A DNA stretch of 9,088 nt, taken from Planctomycetota bacterium (GTDB taxonomy: Bacteria; Planctomycetota; Brocadiia; JAJRTI01). Shown one piece after another: positions 5,723 to 9,088 of the stretch. Numbering within the stretch: the stretch's first letter is position 1; each line of letters opens with the position of its first letter. Position numbers and translations under genes: made by a program. A model generated the notes under the pieces. It was not told where the DNA came from. It was given only the letters and a program-made list of their open reading frames with translations, and ran no database searches. The DNA is taken from positions 1 to 9,088 of the forward strand of contig JAJRTI010000988.1 of assembly GCA_024278415.1 (NCBI GenBank), given 5' to 3'.

Positions 5723-6643
5723 TCACTTCGCTTCGGCGTCCACGTACGCGGCGTACGCCTCCGCGACCTTGCCGGCTTGCGCGTCGCTGCGGTGGACGTA
5801 TAGGCGATACTTCAACGTAACGGGCTCACCAGGTTTGAGCGTGAACCGCGTGAGGCCTGGCCATGACGCGTTGAGGATGCCGGCGTAGCTGCTGCGCACG
5901 AGCCAAGTGGTCGGATAGCCGGGGTGGCTGGGGTGCACGAACAGGGCCACGCCGCGGCCGGCCTTGGACATGTCGGCCCATTTGTAGCGCTTGTTGACGC
6001 TGTCCTTCTTCAGGGCGCCCGTATCGGTCGTGACGGTGCAACCCTTCATGTTCGGCGCGCCGCGGACGCACAGGCCCCCATAGCCCTTCTTGGCCGCTCC
6101 GAGCAGCTCCACCGGCCCACCGACGGCCTCGAACACGAGCATCACGTCGATCGCCCGGCCCATGCGGCCCGCGGGGTGCGCCACGAACGTCACGGTCTCC
6201 AGGCCGGCGCGCTCGCCCTCCAACCGCCACTCGTTTCGCACCGAGAGCGTCGCGGTCCGGCCGGCGATCTCGCGCTTCAGCCACTTTACGAAATGCTGCC
6301 GGAACGGCGGCTTGCAGGGGTGCCAGGTCTGCACCGACTTGCCCCGCGCCTTCATGCGCGGCCAGGTCCAGAACACGCCGCGGTGATGGTAGTGGTCCTT
6401 CGGGAAATCGTCCGTTAGCGGCTCGCCGTCTAAATCGTACAACGGGTGGACGTAGCACGCGCGCGTGTACTGCTTGGGAACACCTTTCTTCAGTTGGTCG
6501 CCGAAGACGTACGTCAACACCGGCTTGCCGGCGTCTTGGAGCGTGAGCGTGCCGCGCGCGGCGTCCTCAAGCCATTCGAAGCTTGCCGCGCGCAGATTCG
6601 CACAACCGAGCAGCAACAGAACGGCACAGGCTCGTGGAAGCAT
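5723..6643 (-). CDS. Exported DUF6807 ('PmoA'-family) protein
   Basis: A 306-residue protein consisting of an export signal and one DUF6807 domain. The N-terminus MLPRACAVLLLLGCANLRAA can be read two ways: a Sec signal cleaved after LRAA, or a lipoprotein signal with LLGC placing Cys14 at the acylation site. The domain shows PVLTYVFGDQ, then YVHPLYDLDGEPLTDDFPKD and the family's HYHHRGVFWTW (84-94). It closes with FTLKPGEPVTLKYRLYVHRSD-like strands that align with the N-terminal domain of the fusion protein at 770-4003 (GVALF, then YP and W, then KPGE or KGEE, then YR and VH). Despite the old name PmoA there is no link to methane monooxygenase. Genome neighbours of the family suggest carbohydrate metabolism, but the reaction is not established. 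An AGGAG lies 10 nt before the ATG. It is the first gene of the three-gene minus-strand set running down to 770. Confidence 0.88.
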   Translation of the reverse strand: MLPRACAVLLLLGCANLRAASFEWLEDAARGTLTLQDAGKPVLTYVFGDQLKKGVPKQYTRACYVHPLYDLDGEPLTDDFPKDHYHHRGVFWTWPRMKARGKSVQTWHPCKPPFRQHFVKWLKREIAGRTATLSVRNEWRLEGERAGLETVTFVAHPAGRMGRAIDVMLVFEAVGGPVELLGAAKKGYGGLCVRGAPNMKGCTVTTDTGALKKDSVNKRYKWADMSKAGRGVALFVHPSHPGYPTTWLVRSSYAGILNASWPGLTRFTLKPGEPVTLKYRLYVHRSDAQAGKVAEAYAAYVDAEAK

Positions 6644-6854
6644 GATTGTCGGACTCCTGTCACAGTTTCAGCGGATCATTACCACGGATGGCAAAGCGAA
6701 CCCACGGATGAATGCAGACCACGAATTGGGCGCCTGTGAGACCCTACCCGCCCAGTGGAATGCCAGCAAGCATGAGCATTGAGGCCCGTCTATGTCGCAG
6801 CCTTTCAGCGACTTGGACGTGCCTGGCCGTTATCCTCCGGGAGGATGGCGCCAT
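6644..6854. other. Non-coding gap holding a short direct repeat
   Basis: No convincing gene lies in these 211 bases. CCACGGATG occurs at 6682-6690 and 6702-6710, a 20-nt period. These are remnants of the CCACGGATGAA-type interspersed sequence often seen between genes in planctomycete-like genomes (from memory). The gap must contain whatever promoter serves the DUF6807 gene if that gene is not read through from the UroD-like gene. I found no convincing -35/-10 pair. Confidence 0.5.
6832..6846 (-). terminator. Short palindrome just past the UroD-like gene, weak terminator candidate
   Basis: ATCCTCC-G-GGAGGAT is a near-perfect 15-base palindrome that ends 8 nt downstream of the TAG stop. The one-base centre means a real RNA hairpin would have to open the inner pairs, and no U-tract follows. 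It could equally be a protein-binding site. Confidence 0.3.
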
Positions 6855-7868
6855 CTACTGGCTCGTGAACGCTTCCAGCACCGCGGCCGCGTTCTCAGTC
6901 GGCGTTTCGGGCTGGAGCGGCTTTGCGGGGGCCAGGATGTAGCCGCCGCCGCGGGCCATGCCGCGGCAGAGGCGTTGCACCTCCGCATGGATGTCGTCGG
7001 GCGTTCCGAAGGGGATCGTGCTTTGGCTGCCGAGGCCGCCCCAGAAGGTGATCTTGTCGCCCCATTGGCGCTTCAGTTCGTACGGGTTCATGTCCGCGGC
7101 TTCGGGCTGCACGCTCTCGAGCACGTCGAGCTTGATCTCGACCAGGTCGCCCATGATGTCCGCGATCGAGCCGCAGCAGTGGGTGATGACGATCTTGCCG
7201 GCTGCGTGGACCGCGTCGTAGATTTGTGCCCACCGCGGTTTGAGGAGCCGGCGCCAGCGTTCGGGCCCAAGGATCACTCCGCGCTGGTCGCCCCAGTCCT
7301 CGCCGAACATGATCGCGTCCACCGGCAGGTCCGCGGTGTACGCCACGAGGTCCAGGTAGAGCGCGAGCAGCCGGTCGAGCAGCTCCTCGTAGAAGTCGGG
7401 CTCCAAGACCACGTCCATGAGCACGTTCTCGAACCCCCTCAGCCGCCAACTTGCCTCGAAGAGGCCCCACTTGAGCATCGCGACGATGAAGCTGTCCTTC
7501 TTCTCCTCGCACGTTCGGAGCGCTTCGGTTTTCCACTCGGGCCGCAGGAAGTCCTCTCGCGTAGGGAAGTCATACCCGTCGAACGTGGGGCCGTCGAGCG
7601 CGGGCCTCTCCAAGTGGTACGGCCGGCGGTCGATGCGCCAGACCGCGCCGTAGGGGTCGCGCACGAGCGCGTCGTCGATGGGCTCCCAGCCCAATGCGTC
7701 GACCGCGGCGACTTCGACCATGTACCGCGGGATGCGCTCCCGCCATGCCGGGCCGCCATAGTGCGCGTCGAGCCGCTCGCCCACTTCATCCTCGAACGTG
7801 AGGGTGAACGGCACGGGCTGCGTCTCCTCGTGGCGCACCTGGCTGAGGATGTAATCGCGGGGTTTCAT
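6855..7868 (-). CDS. Uroporphyrinogen-decarboxylase-like (UroD superfamily) TIM-barrel protein
   Basis: A 337-residue protein, close to the usual length of the superfamily, with no export signal, so cytoplasmic. It starts MKPRDYILSQVRHEETQPVP, the typical opening helix and 'PVPF' strand. It contains IMFGEDWGDQRG (187-197), VITHCCGSIADIM (227-239), ITFWGGLGSQSTIPFGTP (273-290) and GGGYILAPAKPLQPETP (307-323). Members of this superfamily include true haem-pathway HemE and corrinoid or thiol methyltransferases such as MtaA. His230 and Cys232 match the H-x-C of the zinc-using methyltransferases, but the usual third cysteine is absent: the loop after GGGYIL is APAKP. This protein belongs to the orphan UroD-like group expanded in planctomycete-like genomes, and its substrate is unknown. 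The ATG at 7868 is 7 nt after the SGNH stop, and the purine-rich AAGAAGTGAG at the end of that gene can serve as its ribosome-binding site, so translation is probably coupled. Confidence 0.88.
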   Translation of the reverse strand: MKPRDYILSQVRHEETQPVPFTLTFEDEVGERLDAHYGGPAWRERIPRYMVEVAAVDALGWEPIDDALVRDPYGAVWRIDRRPYHLERPALDGPTFDGYDFPTREDFLRPEWKTEALRTCEEKKDSFIVAMLKWGLFEASWRLRGFENVLMDVVLEPDFYEELLDRLLALYLDLVAYTADLPVDAIMFGEDWGDQRGVILGPERWRRLLKPRWAQIYDAVHAAGKIVITHCCGSIADIMGDLVEIKLDVLESVQPEAADMNPYELKRQWGDKITFWGGLGSQSTIPFGTPDDIHAEVQRLCRGMARGGGYILAPAKPLQPETPTENAAAVLEAFTSQ

Positions 7869-7875
7869 CGGTCGC

Positions 7876-8592
7876 TCACTTCTTGGCAGACTTGGCTGCA
7901 CGCGAGGCCTTGAGCGCGGCCAACACCGCGTTCGCCACAGCCTCGCCTTGCATGTCCCTGCCCTTCTGGTTGTAGTGCACGTTGCCCTTGCTCGCGGACA
8001 GATTCTCGATGTCGTCGACCATGAGCGCGTACAGATCGTTGATCGCGATGCCATTGGCCTCCATGATGTTGGCCGCGATTGCGTTCCGCGCGAGCACGAC
8101 CGCGTTGCGCTTCTTGTCGAGCTTCACGCCCTTGCGCCTCGAGGGCACAGGGGTGCTGGAGGCCCAGATGAGCTTCGCTTGCGGCGCGAGCTTCTTGAGC
8201 TGCTTCACGTATGCGGCCAAGTCTTTCTTGTACTCCGCGTTCGTCACGTGCCACCCATGGAGGCCGTTGTTGAAGTGGATGACCGCGTGCGTATAGCCTT
8301 CGAGCGCGTACGCGGTCTCCTTGAGGAACGCGGGGTTGTCGATGGCTTTCGACGTGGCGAGCAGGTCCACGCACATCTTGCCCTTGAGCCGCTGCTTCAC
8401 CGGTCCGCTGTACCCCACGGAGATTGAGTCGCCGATGAGCAGCACGCGGGGCCGCTTGCTGTTGGTTTGTTCCCATCGGAGTTGGCACCATTCGATGGTT
8501 TCCAACTTCGGCTGCGCGGCTGTGGCTTTGGGCATCGGCGAGGCTCCTAGGATGGCGACGAAGGTGGTGAGAAGGGGGATGGAGACTTTCAT
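7876..8592 (-). CDS. Exported SGNH/GDSL-family hydrolase
   Basis: A 238-residue protein. Residues 1-25 (MKVSIPLLTTFVAILGASPM then PKATA) form a Sec signal with cleavage expected after ATA or TAA. The SGNH blocks are recognisable: RVLLIGDSISVGY (49-61) with nucleophile Ser56, IHFNNGLHGWH (105-115) with the oxyanion asparagine, and GNVHYNQKG (203-211) with catalytic His206. The aspartate normally three residues before that histidine is not there: position 203 is glycine and 204 is asparagine. The C-terminus is lysine- and alanine-rich (KASRAAKSAKK). Family members are mostly esterases that remove acyl groups from sugars or lipids. With a rhamnosidase-like gene divergent from it, deacetylation of a plant- or algal-type glycan is a reasonable guess, not shown. 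It is the first gene of a two-gene unit with the UroD-like gene. Confidence 0.88.
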   Translation of the reverse strand: MKVSIPLLTTFVAILGASPMPKATAAQPKLETIEWCQLRWEQTNSKRPRVLLIGDSISVGYSGPVKQRLKGKMCVDLLATSKAIDNPAFLKETAYALEGYTHAVIHFNNGLHGWHVTNAEYKKDLAAYVKQLKKLAPQAKLIWASSTPVPSRRKGVKLDKKRNAVVLARNAIAANIMEANGIAINDLYALMVDDIENLSASKGNVHYNQKGRDMQGEAVANAVLAALKASRAAKSAKK

Positions 8593-8612
8593 AGCAGGGT
8601 TCCTACTTGGGG

Positions 8613-8659
8613 CGGAACGCCTTCGCGTTCCGATGGACGGTCCCGACGCCTCGGGATCC
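8613..8659 (-). promoter_or_regulatory. Two tandem hairpins in the SGNH leader
   Basis: First hairpin: CGGAACGC-CTTC-GCGTTCCG (8613-8632), a perfect eight-pair stem, 20 nt upstream of the SGNH ATG. Second: 8639-8659, a TCCCGA/TCGGGA core stem extended by GG/CC past a one-base bulge. In the minus-strand RNA the second forms before the first. The ribosome-binding region (AGGAACCCTGCTATG) lies just after the first stem and is not sequestered by it. It could be a leader attenuator or an interspersed hairpin repeat. Confidence 0.45.
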
Positions 8660-8710
8660 GCTCCTCTCTGGTCGCGGGCCGCTCAACATACCAAGTCGGC
8701 GGTTGTGGTT

Positions 8711-8744
8711 CTACAGGGCGGCCTTGACCGCGACTGGGCTGTAG
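8711..8744. repeat. Small nested inverted repeat in the divergent control region
   Basis: CTACAG (8711-8716) pairs with CTGTAG (8739-8744), enclosing GCGG/CCGC. It lies between the SGNH start and the rhamnosidase-like start. The symmetry would suit an operator, but the match is short and could be chance. A TTGACC at 8724-8729, inside it, could be a plus-strand -35 box, but the hexamer 17 nt downstream (GAAGAT) is poor. Confidence 0.25.
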
Positions 8745-8783
8745 CGGAAGATGTGGCGCGAGAATCTGAGCCTGCCCGTCTTC

Positions 8784-8812
8784 AATATAGCCGACCTGCC
8801 AGGACGCGTCAC
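8784..8812 (-). promoter_or_regulatory. Candidate sigma-70 promoter for the SGNH-UroD-like unit
   Basis: On the minus strand GTGACG (8812-8807) and TATATT (8789-8784) are 17 nt apart; they match the -35 and -10 consensus at 4 of 6 and 5 of 6 positions. The leader to the SGNH ATG would be about 185 nt and would include both leader hairpins. It is a pattern match in a GC-rich region where AT-rich hexamers are rare. Confidence 0.4.
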
Positions 8813-8839
8813 GCCGCATATGAGGAGTATTCGTTTCCC

Positions 8840-9088
8840 ATGAAGCTGACCCCCGCCAAGTGGATCTGGACCGGCGAGCAACAGCCGAACACGTACTGCT
8901 ACCTGCGCCGGGCTTTCGCAATCGATCAGCTCGCCGTGTCTGCGACGCTCGAGATCGCGGCGGACAGCCACTACCACGTGTGGCTCAACGGGCAGCGCAT
9001 CGGCCAGGGACCAGCCCCCTCGGCCGGGAAGTGCATGTTTGTCGACTCGTACGACGTGGCGTATGCTCTGCGCGACGGCGAGAACGTG
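8840..9088 (+). CDS. Alpha-L-rhamnosidase-like protein, N-terminal part (runs off the right edge)
   Basis: Eighty-three codons from ATG 8840 to the window edge. The sequence begins MKLTPAKWIWTGEQQPNTYC and continues YLRRAFAID, a strand ending ATLEIAADSHYHVWLNGQRI, then GQGPAPS, VDSYDVAYAL and DGENV. This is the jelly-roll N-terminal domain found in family 78 alpha-L-rhamnosidases and related 'rhamnosidase N' proteins: the pattern W-I-W, YLR-x-F, A-D-x-x-Y-x-x-x-x-N-G-x-x-x-G-x-GP, Y-D-V and GEN-V is distinctive. There is no signal peptide, so it is either cytoplasmic or exported otherwise. A GAGGAG at 8822-8827 lies 12 nt upstream. The catalytic barrel is outside the window, so activity cannot be confirmed. 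It is divergent from the SGNH hydrolase, sharing the 247-nt control region. Confidence 0.82.
   Translation, partial: MKLTPAKWIWTGEQQPNTYCYLRRAFAIDQLAVSATLEIAADSHYHVWLNGQRIGQGPAPSAGKCMFVDSYDVAYALRDGENV

Noticed and set aside
5723..6643. Particulate methane monooxygenase subunit
   Set aside because: The 'PmoA' label on DUF6807 is a naming artefact. The protein is exported, soluble in appearance, lacks the membrane helices of true PmoA and sits among sugar genes.
6855..7868. Haem-biosynthesis hemE
   Set aside because: The N-terminal region and GGGYILAPAKP loop do not fit HemE, and no other haem genes are nearby. Only the superfamily fold is supported.
6792..7913. 373-codon plus-strand frame opposite the UroD-like gene
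   Set aside because: Antisense shadow; no starts, motifs or ribosome-binding site that compete with the minus-strand gene.

Overview
The window is a GC-rich stretch of a bacterial chromosome. It is dense in secreted, carbohydrate-related genes of the kind seen in Planctomycetota, Verrucomicrobiota/Lentisphaerota, Hydrogenedentota or Armatimonadota. The case for that group rests on a Tat-exported Gfo/Idh/MocA oxidoreductase, two DUF6807 ('PmoA') proteins, one of them fused to a long HEAT-repeat array and a carbohydrate-binding-like end, a stand-alone uroporphyrinogen-decarboxylase-like (UroD) barrel, an exported SGNH hydrolase, and the start of an alpha-L-rhamnosidase-like gene. The phylum is an inference from gene content; there is no rRNA or other marker gene.

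Layout, left to right: (1) 1-212, minus: the first 70 codons of an unrecognised exported protein, with an extended -10 box upstream. (2) 213-769: no intact gene. It holds a 143-bp palindromic repeat (copy 1), a 36-codon remnant of an MmeI-type DNA methyltransferase N-terminus that begins exactly at the repeat edge, a small GTAA-loop hairpin, and a terminator-like hairpin for the next gene. (3) 770-~4003, minus: DUF6807-HEAT-galactose-binding-like fusion. (4) 3961-4255: a second copy of the 143-bp repeat overlapping the fusion's probable start, then a 147-bp inverted-repeat unit. (5) 4293-5624, minus: Tat-exported oxidoreductase. (6) 5653-5698: nested intercistronic hairpin. (7) 5723-6643, minus: compact stand-alone DUF6807 protein. 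(8) 6644-6854: non-coding, with short repeats. (9) 6855-7868 and 7876-8592, minus: UroD-like protein and SGNH hydrolase, 7 nt apart and probably translationally coupled. (10) 8593-8839: divergent control region. (11) 8840-end, plus: start of a rhamnosidase-like gene.

How the genes may work together (inference): four of the complete minus-strand products carry export signals (Tat for the oxidoreductase, Sec-like for both DUF6807 proteins and the SGNH hydrolase) and look like cell-envelope sugar handling. A rhamnosidase-like enzyme would cleave a glycoside, the SGNH hydrolase could remove acyl groups, and the oxidoreductase could oxidise a sugar. The DUF6807 domains would act on, or bind, the same substrate. 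The UroD-like protein is cytoplasmic and its substrate is unknown.

The least ordinary signals are the palindromic repeat that abuts protein N-termini in both copies, and the paired DUF6807 genes with the HEAT fusion.
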